A stretch of 55,456 nt of DNA from Acrocarpospora macrocephala (GTDB lineage: Bacteria; Actinomycetota; Actinomycetes; Streptosporangiales; Streptosporangiaceae), in the NCBI RefSeq assembly GCF_009687865.1, contig NZ_BLAE01000009.1, forward strand, positions 116,042-171,497. Reading direction: 5' to 3'. The notes beneath the pieces are model-generated. The model made no database searches, had not been told where the DNA came from, and worked only from the letters and a program-made list of their open reading frames with translations. Shown here in pieces: positions 38,146-44,685 of the stretch; positions within the stretch are counted from its first letter, which is position 1; each line of letters begins with the position of its first letter. A program made the translations under genes and the position numbers.

Positions 38146-38679
38146 TTAGCGGGAGACGTCGAGCAGGGCGTCGAGGTCGTCCTCGGGGAGGCCGAGGTCG
38201 ATGCGGATGCGGTAGCGGGTGCGGAGCAGGGCCTCGCGGAGCAGGCCGGGCGGGCAGGCGTCCACGCCGTCGGTGGCCCATTCGTGCGCGCCGTTCAGGT
38301 CACCGTACGCGGCGAGGGTCTCGGCGATGGTGAGGGCGGTCGCGGGGGTCCAGCCGGCCGTTCTGATAGTGGCGATCATGTCGACCGCCTCGTCGGGGCG
38401 TTCCAGTTCGAAGAGGGTGTCGGCGATGCCCGCGCGCGGGTCCACCGGCGCCTCACCGCCGTCGTCGGCCGCCTGCTGGAACCGGTCGAGCGCGGCCGCC
38501 GGTTGGCCCGACTGCCGCCATTCCTCCGCCGCCAGGACGAGGATCGCCGCCCTCGATACCTCGCCGGTCTCGTACGACTGGGCGAGCACGTCCAGCTGAC
38601 GGGCGAGGGCACCGTGGTCGTCGAGAAGGAGTGCCTGTTCGAGCAGACGATCAAGCTGCTCCCGCGTCACATGTGCCAC
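38146..38679 (-). CDS. TPR-like helical protein of unknown function
   Basis: About 177 residues of paired helices typical of tetratricopeptide folds: AAILVLAAEEWRQSGQPAAA, LDRFQQAADDGG, ADTLFELERPDEAVDMIATI, LTIAETLAAYGDLNGAHEWA. An acidic C-terminus ends LPEDDLDALLDVSR. It is probably a protein-interaction module; no partner is indicated. The ORF is open further upstream to 39030, but that part has unrelated composition. GTG 38679 or 38670 are the likely starts, without a clear ribosome-binding site. Confidence 0.75.
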   Translation of the reverse strand: MAHVTREQLDRLLEQALLLDDHGALARQLDVLAQSYETGEVSRAAILVLAAEEWRQSGQPAAALDRFQQAADDGGEAPVDPRAGIADTLFELERPDEAVDMIATIRTAGWTPATALTIAETLAAYGDLNGAHEWATDGVDACPPGLLREALLRTRYRIRIDLGLPEDDLDALLDVSR

Positions 38680-38835
38680 AGGGATGAGGCTATCTAGAGA
38701 GGGGGGTCTTTGACTGGACAACGGCAGGCATTCGTCTGTCCACGATTGGTCCAGGATCAGTTCAGCCGCGTCTGCTGGTGAGCCGGACGGGCATATTTCC
38801 CTCGCCTGAGGTGCGTCGAGGGCGAGGGGGCTGCG

Positions 38836-39159
38836 GTGGCGAAATCCAAGCAGACGACCTTTACGCTCCTGTGTGCGGCCGTGCTGTCCGTGGCACTGCC
38901 GGGGTTCGCGGGGTACGCTTCCGCAAAGTTCGAGGCCTATGACCAGACGAAGAGGGAACTGGCCCGGTTGCGCGCCCAGCTCGACGAGCCCACCATCCAG
39001 GGGCCGAGGATTCAAGGACCACGAATTCACAAGCCGGGCGTGGCGAGACCCACGAACTCCCCGGAACCATCCGATCCCGCCATCGCGGGATATTTCATGG
39101 GCGTTCCCGGAGTTGCCGGGAGAGATAGCTGCGGATCAGCTCTTTGGCCTGAGCGATGA
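38836..39159 (+). CDS. Small exported protein of unknown function
   Basis: A 107-residue ORF. GTG 38836 has a good GAGGGGG ribosome-binding site five bases upstream. The N-terminus is a signal or anchor (FTLLCAAVLSVALPGFAGYA). A charged helical stretch (YDQTKRELARLRAQLDE) follows, then a repeat IQGPRIQGPRI and a Pro-rich tail. The last 65 bases overlap the convergent TetR gene, and the tail there reads like antisense of TetR. The functional end could therefore be less conserved. No family is recognised. Confidence 0.5.
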   Translation: MAKSKQTTFTLLCAAVLSVALPGFAGYASAKFEAYDQTKRELARLRAQLDEPTIQGPRIQGPRIHKPGVARPTNSPEPSDPAIAGYFMGVPGVAGRDSCGSALWPER

Positions 39160-39748
39160 TCTCGGGGGCGCCGTTGGGGTCGCGGCGGAACGCGAGCTTC
39201 AGCACCGCGTCCCCCGCTTCCACGGCGACCAGGACCGCCAGGTCGATGCGCTCGCTGTCGGCCATGCCGTACTCCTCGAGGAGCATGCCGCGCAGGCGTC
39301 CGGCGATCACCGTGTTGCTGTCGGAGACCGAGTCGAGCAGGTTGAGGTCGACCGCGTCGCTGAAGTGCAGGGAGCGGAAGCCGGGCACGGTTCGGTGCAT
39401 GTCGACGTACTCGTCGATGATGGTGTCGACCGCGCCCCACCATCCGTCGAAATCTTCTGACATGAACCGGCGCCCGACCCGGGACACGAACAGTTCCACG
39501 TTGCGCCGGGTCAGGGCCTGGCTGATCGCGCGTTTGTCGGGGAAGAACTGGTAGACCGAGCCGATCGCGACCCCGGCGCGTTCGGCGATGCGGGTGGTCG
39601 ACAACGATTCGTAGCCGACTTCGTCCAGGAGTGAGGCGCACGCGTCGAGCATGCGCTCGACGCGTCGCGCGCTGCGGCGCTGCGTGGGCCGACGGCGTAA
39701 CGAGGAGGGTTCGAAGTCGTCGAAGTCGTCAAGTGGCTGGCTGGACAC
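39095..39748 (-). CDS. TetR family transcriptional regulator
   Basis: A 217-residue TetR-type regulator. The HTH lies at about residues 25-75 (RRVERMLDACASLLDEVGYE, TTRIAERAGVAIGSVYQFFPDK). The helical ligand domain is of the TetR_C class with WWGAVDTIIDEYVDMHR. GTG 39748 directly abuts a GGGGGA run, so the ribosome-binding spacing is unusually short. A downstream start is hard to propose because the HTH begins soon after. Its neighbour on the same strand is the DUF2252 gene 73 bp upstream. The regulatory target is unknown. Confidence 0.9.
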   Translation of the reverse strand: MSSQPLDDFDDFEPSSLRRRPTQRRSARRVERMLDACASLLDEVGYESLSTTRIAERAGVAIGSVYQFFPDKRAISQALTRRNVELFVSRVGRRFMSEDFDGWWGAVDTIIDEYVDMHRTVPGFRSLHFSDAVDLNLLDSVSDSNTVIAGRLRGMLLEEYGMADSERIDLAVLVAVEAGDAVLKLAFRRDPNGAPEIIAQAKELIRSYLSRQLRERP

Positions 39749-39820
39749 TCCCCCATTTTGCCCGTTCTTCCGAGCATGGGTCAGGTCTTTATTGGCTAGT
39801 TCCCCATTTCACGTACTGCT

Positions 39821-41116
39821 TTACAAGCCCGGGAAACGCCCGTTGCGGAACAGGTCCACGAAAAGCTGGTGATCCTGGCGGGCTCGCGCGCCGTAGGCGT
39901 GGGCGAAATCCACGAGCATCGCGACGAACCCGTCGTGGTCGCCGTTGACCACGCCCGCGATCGCCTCCTCGGTGGAGAAGTCGACCAGGTCGTGGCTGGA
40001 CTCGTCGTCGGCGACCGAGTGCATGCGCGCGACCGCCCGCCCGAGGTCGCGCACCACCGACGACAGGTCTCCCGGCTCGTTGACGTCGCTCCAGTCCAGA
40101 TCCGCCGAGTACGGCGACACCTCCGCGACCAGCTGTCCGACCCCGTTGAGCACCGTGTAGCCGAGCCACGGATCGGCGTAGGCCTGCAACGCCCGCTGCG
40201 ACTCCGCCGTGCGATGCCCCTGATGCCGGAAATATCCGTGCACCTTCTCGTCGGTGATGTAGCGCGCCACCGCCGGGACCTGCGCCTGCTTCATGTACAG
40301 GATCACGTCGTTCTCCAGCGCCTGCGTGTGCCCTTCGAGCAGCAGGTTGTAGGACGGCAGCCCCGCCGACCCGATCCCGATGCCCTTGCGCAGCGCCACA
40401 TCCTTGATCACGTGCTCGACCGGGTTGAGCGGCGCGGGCAACGTGCCCAGATAGTCCTGGAACGCCTCGATCACCGTGCCCTGGGTGATCGCGTCCACCG
40501 GCAGCCGGCTCTCGGTGATCGTGAACCGGCGCTCGAAGTTGTCGATCGTGGTCTCCAGGTCGAGCATCGACACCCGGGTGTTCAGCCGCGCGGTCTGCAG
40601 CACCCGGTGCAGCACTCCGGCGGTGGTGTCCAGCGTGAGCGACCCGATCGCGTCGTCCCCGCCGTGCGCGATCCCGAGCAGTTCCCCCAGGTAGGAATGC
40701 GCGAAATCCCCCACCAACCTGGTGATCACCTCATCGGAGAGCGCCTTGGCGTACCCGATCAAGGCGACACTCGCCACGAACCTCTTCAAATCCCAGGTGT
40801 ACGGCCCGACATACGCCTCGTCGAAGTCGTTGACGTTGAAGACCAGCACCCCGGAGGCGTTCATGTACGTGCCGAAGTTCTCGGCGTGCAGGTCGCCGTG
40901 GATCCAGACGCGGCGGGTGAGATCGTCGAGATAGGAGTCGTCGGCCAGTTCAGCGGACAGATCCGCGTAGAACAGGCACGCGCTGCCGCGATAGAACGCG
41001 AACGGCGTGGCCGCCATCTTCCGGAACTTCCGCTGGAAAGCCGCTGGTTCCCGGGCGATCGAGTCTCCGAACTCGGCCAGGAGAACGTCGAGAATGTACT
41101 GAGACCGCTGCGTCAT
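39821..41116 (-). CDS. DUF2252 domain-containing protein (kinase-like fold)
   Basis: A 431-residue DUF2252 protein. The catalytic-loop-like RVWIHGDLHAENFGTY and the metal-loop-like VFNVNDFDEAYVGPYTWDLKR resemble those of aminoglycoside/choline kinases. FYRGSACLFYADL near the N-terminus is typical of the family, and the C-terminus ends with YGARARQDHQLFVDLFRNG. Small-molecule kinase activity is inference from the motifs; no substrate is established to my knowledge. It is preceded by a short gap from the CapA gene. Confidence 0.85.
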   Translation of the reverse strand: MTQRSQYILDVLLAEFGDSIAREPAAFQRKFRKMAATPFAFYRGSACLFYADLSAELADDSYLDDLTRRVWIHGDLHAENFGTYMNASGVLVFNVNDFDEAYVGPYTWDLKRFVASVALIGYAKALSDEVITRLVGDFAHSYLGELLGIAHGGDDAIGSLTLDTTAGVLHRVLQTARLNTRVSMLDLETTIDNFERRFTITESRLPVDAITQGTVIEAFQDYLGTLPAPLNPVEHVIKDVALRKGIGIGSAGLPSYNLLLEGHTQALENDVILYMKQAQVPAVARYITDEKVHGYFRHQGHRTAESQRALQAYADPWLGYTVLNGVGQLVAEVSPYSADLDWSDVNEPGDLSSVVRDLGRAVARMHSVADDESSHDLVDFSTEEAIAGVVNGDHDGFVAMLVDFAHAYGARARQDHQLFVDLFRNGRFPGL

Positions 41117-41183
41117 GAGTGGACGTTAATGCCGCAGCCGCGTCTTGCACCATGACAGGTCGGGGAAATTCTGGTGACTCCAG

Positions 41184-42263
41184 TTAGGACGGTTTCGCTG
41201 TCAGGCCCGTACAGCCGCGTAGAGCCCGCCAGTTCGCGGTCGCCTGCTTGCCCGCGGACCCGGTGACCGGCACGGGCACCCCGCCGTTGATCCGCGCGGG
41301 AGTCCACTGATCTTTCAGCACCCGGCGGCCGTTGATGGTCAGGGTGAGCACCCCGGTCTGCCCGGTTTCCGGCCCCCAGTTGTAGAAGACGAAGTTGCCG
41401 AGCCCGTAGCTCACATAGCTCTTGTCGAGGTAGCCGGCGCCCAGCAGGATGTGCGCGTGCCCGCCCACGATCACGTCGGCGCCCGCCTCGACCAGCTTCG
41501 GAGCCAGCGCGCGCTGCGCGTCGTTGGGGCATTTCTGCAGTTCGGTCCCCCAGTGCAGGTGCACGATCACGGTGTCGGAGTTCTTGCGCGCGTTCCGGAC
41601 CGCCTGTAAGAGCCGCCCCTCCTCCTTAGCCGACGCGAGCCCGCCCTTCGTGCTGGTGGCCGTCCAGGCCGAGATGAACTCGGCGTCCAGCACCTGCGTC
41701 GCCCCGATGATCGCGACCCGGTTCCCGTTCACCGTGGTCCGCCACGGCCGGTACGCCTCCGCCGCGTTCTTGCCGATCCCCACGATCGGATACTTGGTGC
41801 GCTTGATCGCCGCCAGCGAATCCTGCAACCCGGTGTCCATGTAGTCCATGCCGTGGTTGTTCGCCATCGAGGCGACATCCACCCCGGCCGCCTTCAGCGC
41901 CGTGAACGCGCTGGGCGGTGTCCGGAACGTGTACTGCTTGCCGGGCGCGGGCGTGCCGCCCGTGGTCACCGCCGTCTCCAGGTTGACCATGGCCAGGTCG
42001 GCCCGCCTGAGCACCTTCGCGATCGGCCCGAGCGCGGTCCGCGGATTGGCATTGAGCCGGGTCCGCAGCACCCCCTCGAAGTGCACGTCCCCCCCGAACG
42101 CGATCGTGTACGGCTGGCGCACCGGTTTCGGCGGCACCGTGGCCGTGGCCTCGGGCTCATCCACCGACTTGGAGACCGGCTCCCCCTCGGCCGCACTGCA
42201 TCCCATCGCAAGCACGGCAAAGACGAGGACGGCCACCAAATAGCTCTTCACGCCCCTGAGCAT
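41184..42263 (-). CDS. CapA family metallophosphatase (poly-gamma-glutamate capsule type)
   Basis: About 359 residues. The N-terminus MLRGVKSYLVAVLVFAVLA is a signal ending near GCSAAEG, possibly a lipoprotein though the lipobox is imperfect. Then comes a CapA/YwtB calcineurin-like fold: IAFGGDVHFEG, LAMVNLETAVT, SMANNHGMDYMDTG, HLHWGTELQ and GGHAHILLG metal-site motifs. CapA-type proteins process surface polymers. An upstream GTG at 42302 gives a longer N-terminus; I prefer ATG 42263 so that the signal peptide starts the protein. The 3-prime neighbour is the DUF2252 gene. Confidence 0.85.
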   Translation of the reverse strand: MLRGVKSYLVAVLVFAVLAMGCSAAEGEPVSKSVDEPEATATVPPKPVRQPYTIAFGGDVHFEGVLRTRLNANPRTALGPIAKVLRRADLAMVNLETAVTTGGTPAPGKQYTFRTPPSAFTALKAAGVDVASMANNHGMDYMDTGLQDSLAAIKRTKYPIVGIGKNAAEAYRPWRTTVNGNRVAIIGATQVLDAEFISAWTATSTKGGLASAKEEGRLLQAVRNARKNSDTVIVHLHWGTELQKCPNDAQRALAPKLVEAGADVIVGGHAHILLGAGYLDKSYVSYGLGNFVFYNWGPETGQTGVLTLTINGRRVLKDQWTPARINGGVPVPVTGSAGKQATANWRALRGCTGLTAKPS

Positions 42264-42363
42264 GCCATCTCGGACGGCCTCCCAGGCAGTTCCCCGCGCC
42301 ACACTGGAAATATTCCTTTACTTGAATGATTCAGCTCAGTGTCATGATTCCGCAAAAAGGCCT

Positions 42364-42406
42364 GCGTCCCCTCCCGGGGACGCGGGCCCTTCATACGTAA
42401 GGGCCC
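42364..42406 (-). terminator. Tandem hairpins downstream of the DUF397 gene
   Basis: Two adjacent hairpins: GCGTCCCC/GGGGACGC (42364-42371 and 42376-42383, 4-nt loop) and GGGCCCTT/AAGGGCCC (42384-42391 and 42399-42406, 7-nt loop). A direct repeat GGGCCCTCA (42401-42409 and 42411-42419) runs into the DUF397 stop. They would end minus-strand transcription before the CapA gene. Confidence 0.75.
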
Positions 42407-42416
42407 TCACGGGCCC

Positions 42417-42620
42417 TCAGAAATCGAACTCTCCATCCTTGATCCCGGCGGACAGGGCCCGCCAATCTTCCACAGTCACGACGAGAGTCGCCCCGCTCCG
42501 GTCGTTACTGTCCCTGATACCCACGTGCGTGAGACCCAGCTGGGCCACCTCAACGCAGTTCCCATTGGCGCTGTGGCGACTCTTACGCCAGTCGGCCTTG
42601 GACAGGTCGGAATCCAGCAC
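42417..42620 (-). CDS. DUF397 domain-containing protein (orphan copy)
   Basis: A 67-residue DUF397 protein: WRKSRHSANGNCVEVAQL, VGIRDSNDRSGATLVVTVE and WRALSAGIKDGEF. Family members are small partners of DUF5753-type HTH regulators in actinomycetes, often discussed as toxin-antitoxin-like or developmental pairs. Here no HTH gene is directly adjacent; the nearest is 500 bp upstream, behind another DUF397 copy. GTG 42620 is chosen because GGGG stands six bases upstream and because a promoter-like pair ends near 42651. Confidence 0.88.
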   Translation of the reverse strand: MLDSDLSKADWRKSRHSANGNCVEVAQLGLTHVGIRDSNDRSGATLVVTVEDWRALSAGIKDGEFDF

Positions 42621-42650
42621 TGCCCACCCCTTTTCGTCGAAGCTACCATA

Positions 42651-42692
42651 AGGATAAAGGCGTACGAGAAATCCCACAAGGTTACAAACCTT
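42651..42692 (-). promoter_or_regulatory. Promoter and palindrome upstream of the orphan DUF397 gene
   Basis: Minus strand: TTGTGG (42679-42674), a 17-bp spacer, TATCCT (42656-42651). A 15-bp dyad AAGGTT-ACA-AACCTT (42678-42692) touches the -35 box, a likely operator. The region is visibly AT-richer than its surroundings. Confidence 0.6.
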
Positions 42693-42884
42693 ACCTAAAT
42701 ACCATTAATCGCGTTCCCGAGCGCGCTCGGCCTCCCCATGGTGTATAAACATGATCGTCACAAGAATGATCTAGTAAAAGTCGGCATATCAGGACAGACC
42801 GGCTTGATTTCTTGGCAGGAGTGGGGCCGGTCCTGGTGGTCATCTGAGACGGCTCCGGTGCAAGCGCATCGGGGCCGTTTGCTG

Positions 42885-43094
42885 CTACAAGTCGAATTCA
42901 GAGCCCTTCACGCCCTGGACGAACGCGGTCCATTCCCCGGGAGTGAAAACCAGAGTGCTCCCGTCCCGGTCCTTGCTGTCCCGGACCGCGACGTGCCCGC
43001 CGTCCAGCCGGGCGACCTCCACACAGTTCCCGTTAGAGCTCCACGAGCTCTTCTTCCACACCACATCGTTCGTGCTCATACGTGCTATATCCAT
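42885..43094 (-). CDS. DUF397 domain-containing protein (paired with HTH regulator)
   Basis: A 69-residue DUF397 protein: VVWKKSSWSSNGNCVEVARL, HVAVRDSKDRDGSTLVFTPG, EWTAFVQGVKGSEFDL. It starts 19 bp after the DUF5753 regulator stop and is co-directional, the classic two-gene arrangement. ATG 43094 (GAAGG seven bases upstream) is preferred; ATG 43079 is an alternative. Its similarity to the orphan copy 260 bp downstream suggests a local duplication. Confidence 0.92.
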   Translation of the reverse strand: MDIARMSTNDVVWKKSSWSSNGNCVEVARLDGGHVAVRDSKDRDGSTLVFTPGEWTAFVQGVKGSEFDL

Positions 43095-43113
43095 CTCCGC
43101 GCCTTCGCCGGCC

Positions 43114-43986
43114 CTAGGCCTGCCAGTACGCCATCGTGTCCCGGATGAGACGCCGCGAGGTGGGCTCGCTGAGAGCCACCTTCATGAGGTAATCGAAGGC
43201 TCGTTCGTACAGAAAGACAGCTGTCGCGTCTTCGAGGAAACGGGTGCCCGTGAGATCTTCCAGGCACGCCGTGTCAGGGAAGTCGCGAAACTTGAAGTGG
43301 ACAAAAGGACCTGTGGTCATCGGCAACTGAGTCGACTGGGTGATGATCCGCATCTCCACGTTCTCCCGGTCGGCGACCTCGTCCAGATGCTGGAGTTGCC
43401 TCCGCATCACGGCCTTGTCGCCCACCATGCGCTGGAGCACGGACCCATCGAAGATGGCCATCAGGTTCAGGGGTTCCTCGGCGTAAAGCACTCGGTGCTG
43501 GCGCTGCAGGCGCGCCTCGACCCGGCTGTGCAGAAACGCCGGCGGAATCTGATTGATCGGCTGGATCACGTTCCCCAGCAGCGCCCGGGCGTAGTCCTCG
43601 GTCTGGAGGAGGCCGGGCACCACGTGGGGTTCCCAGTTGCGCATCTCAATTGCTTCTGCCTCAAGCCCTATATATGCGATCAAGCCCTGGTCAAGGGCAG
43701 CGCCATGTTTCTCCCACCAGCCTTTTTGGGCGGCGTCCTTACGGATTTTGAGTACATCCCCTAAGACCACGCCATCCACCCCGTACAGGTTGAGCAGGGC
43801 GGTGATGTCGTCCTCACTGGGGAGTGTCCTGGCGGTCTCGATACGACTCACCTTCGCGGCGGACCAGCCCAGCTGCCGGGCCGCTTCTTCACCGGTGAAC
43901 CTGGTGGTTTCGCGGAGTCGGCGTAACTCTTGACCGAGCCGTCGGCGGCGCGGCGTGGGTGCTTCGACGTCTGCCATCCCCACCAC
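43114..43986 (-). CDS. HTH (XRE) regulator with DUF5753 domain
   Basis: A 290-residue regulator of the large actinomycete WhiJ-like family. The XRE HTH spans about residues 15-70 (LGQELRRLRETTRFTGEEAA, WSAAKVSRIETART). DUF5753 follows, with EAEAIEMRNWEPHVVPGLLQ, TEDYARALLG and HFKFRDFPDTACLED. Homologues act with DUF397 proteins in developmental or stress control. GTG 43986, GTG 43983 (AGGGG six bases upstream) and ATG 43977 are all in frame. A 10-bp hairpin in the leader and a perfect 19-bp palindrome further upstream suggest tight autoregulation. Confidence 0.92.
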   Translation of the reverse strand: MVGMADVEAPTPRRRRLGQELRRLRETTRFTGEEAARQLGWSAAKVSRIETARTLPSEDDITALLNLYGVDGVVLGDVLKIRKDAAQKGWWEKHGAALDQGLIAYIGLEAEAIEMRNWEPHVVPGLLQTEDYARALLGNVIQPINQIPPAFLHSRVEARLQRQHRVLYAEEPLNLMAIFDGSVLQRMVGDKAVMRRQLQHLDEVADRENVEMRIITQSTQLPMTTGPFVHFKFRDFPDTACLEDLTGTRFLEDATAVFLYERAFDYLMKVALSEPTSRRLIRDTMAYWQA

Positions 43987-44011
43987 CGTCCCCTACTGCT
44001 CGCGCCAGGCT

Positions 44012-44038
44012 GGAGGGCTCCTATCGGAGGAGCCCTCC
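44012..44038 (-). promoter_or_regulatory. Hairpin in the leader of the DUF5753 regulator gene
   Basis: GGAGGGCTCC (44012-44021) pairs with GGAGCCCTCC (44029-44038) around a 7-nt loop, 26 bp upstream of the regulator start. Without a T-run it may be a translational or attenuation element. Its arms contain ribosome-binding-like GGAGG words. Confidence 0.6.
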
Positions 44039-44044
44039 CTGCAT

Positions 44045-44063
44045 CGTATGCAAATTGCATACG
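44045..44063. promoter_or_regulatory. Perfect 19-bp palindrome, operator candidate
   Basis: CGTATGCAA-A-TTGCATACG is a perfect 9-1-9 palindrome. It lies in the 340-bp divergent region between the DUF5753 regulator and the 73-aa ORF, 59 bp from the regulator start. Its length and symmetry suit a dimeric HTH protein, most simply the adjacent regulator itself. Confidence 0.75.
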
Positions 44064-44231
44064 TTCTTGCACTGTATTCCTCGGGATTTGTTTCGTCATG
44101 TCTTGCAGTGGAATCTGTTCTGAGCGACCATCGAAACAGGAAGGAACATCGAAGATCACCGAGCCTGCCGATGATCGTCCGGCCTGGGCTCCGCTATCCG
44201 GCAAAGGCGCCGTTCCCCAACCCCGTAGATG

Positions 44232-44289
44232 TCCTTGCGACGAAGCAAGGAAAAGGCCGGGTCGAAGGCTGCCACCGACGACCCGGCCT
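44232..44289 (+). promoter_or_regulatory. Two-hairpin structured leader of the 73-aa ORF
   Basis: Hairpin A: TCCTTGC/GCAAGGA (44232-44238 and 44245-44251). Hairpin B: AGGCCGGGTCG/CGACCCGGCCT (44254-44264 and 44279-44289, 11-bp perfect stem). They are stacked two bases apart, 38 bp before the ATG of the 73-aa ORF. The rest of 43987-44326 holds the palindrome and leader hairpin listed separately and no other gene I can support. Confidence 0.6.
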
Positions 44290-44326
44290 GAGAGCTCCAG
44301 TCGAAGCCACCGAAAAGGAGTCTCCT

Positions 44327-44548
44327 ATGCACTTCCACGGTACCAATGCCCTCTTGCTATGCAAGGCCCAGCTCATACTGCTTCTTGACGGTGCGGACCG
44401 GCGGCTCTGCGCGGACCAGGACCGCTGGGCTTACGAGCTGGAATGGACCATAACGCGGGCCGGCTTCGGCGCCCGGCAGTACCGCGACCCCCGCTTCGAC
44501 CTCGTGCAGGAAGTAGAAGAGGCCGGCCGAATGGCCCTCATGAGCTGA
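44327..44548 (+). CDS. 73-residue protein of unknown function, divergent from the DUF5753 regulator
   Basis: ATG 44327 has an ideal ribosome-binding site (AAGGAG, six-base spacing), which is the best evidence that this is a gene. The product starts MHFHGTNALLLCKAQLILLL. It continues with DRRLCADQDRWAYELEWTIT and RAGFGARQYRDPRFDLVQEV and is mildly acidic. There are two Cys and a short hydrophobic patch but no convincing transmembrane helix. No family is recognised. It faces the HTH/DUF397 pair across a palindrome-containing control region, so a shared system is possible. Confidence 0.7.
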   Translation: MHFHGTNALLLCKAQLILLLDGADRRLCADQDRWAYELEWTITRAGFGARQYRDPRFDLVQEVEEAGRMALMS

Positions 44549-44622
44549 GCCGTTTCCGCGCCTCCCCGCTGGAAAGGGTTCAGAAGGGCGCCTTGGCGGT
44601 CCGCGGGGGCGTCAGGGCGCCA

Positions 44623-44663
44623 GGAGGCCCCAGAACAGAGCTATATTCGGTTCTGGGGCTTCC
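44623..44663 (+). terminator. Long hairpin between the 73-aa ORF and the molybdopterin oxidoreductase
   Basis: GCCCCAGAAC (44627-44636) pairs with GTTCTGGGGC (44650-44659). Flanking bases (44623-44626 with 44660-44663) extend the stem to 14 bp with one G-T. The loop is 13 nt and AT-rich. It ends 22 bp before the next ATG. It could terminate the small ORF transcript or be a leader or operator of the oxidoreductase gene. Confidence 0.65.
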
Positions 44664-44685
44664 GCCATTCCCCTCAGGAGCGCAC

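Noticed and set aside
42738-43148. 136-codon plus-strand ORF across the DUF397 region
   Set aside because: It runs antisense through a clear DUF397 gene, has no ribosome-binding site, and its second half is a shadow of that gene.
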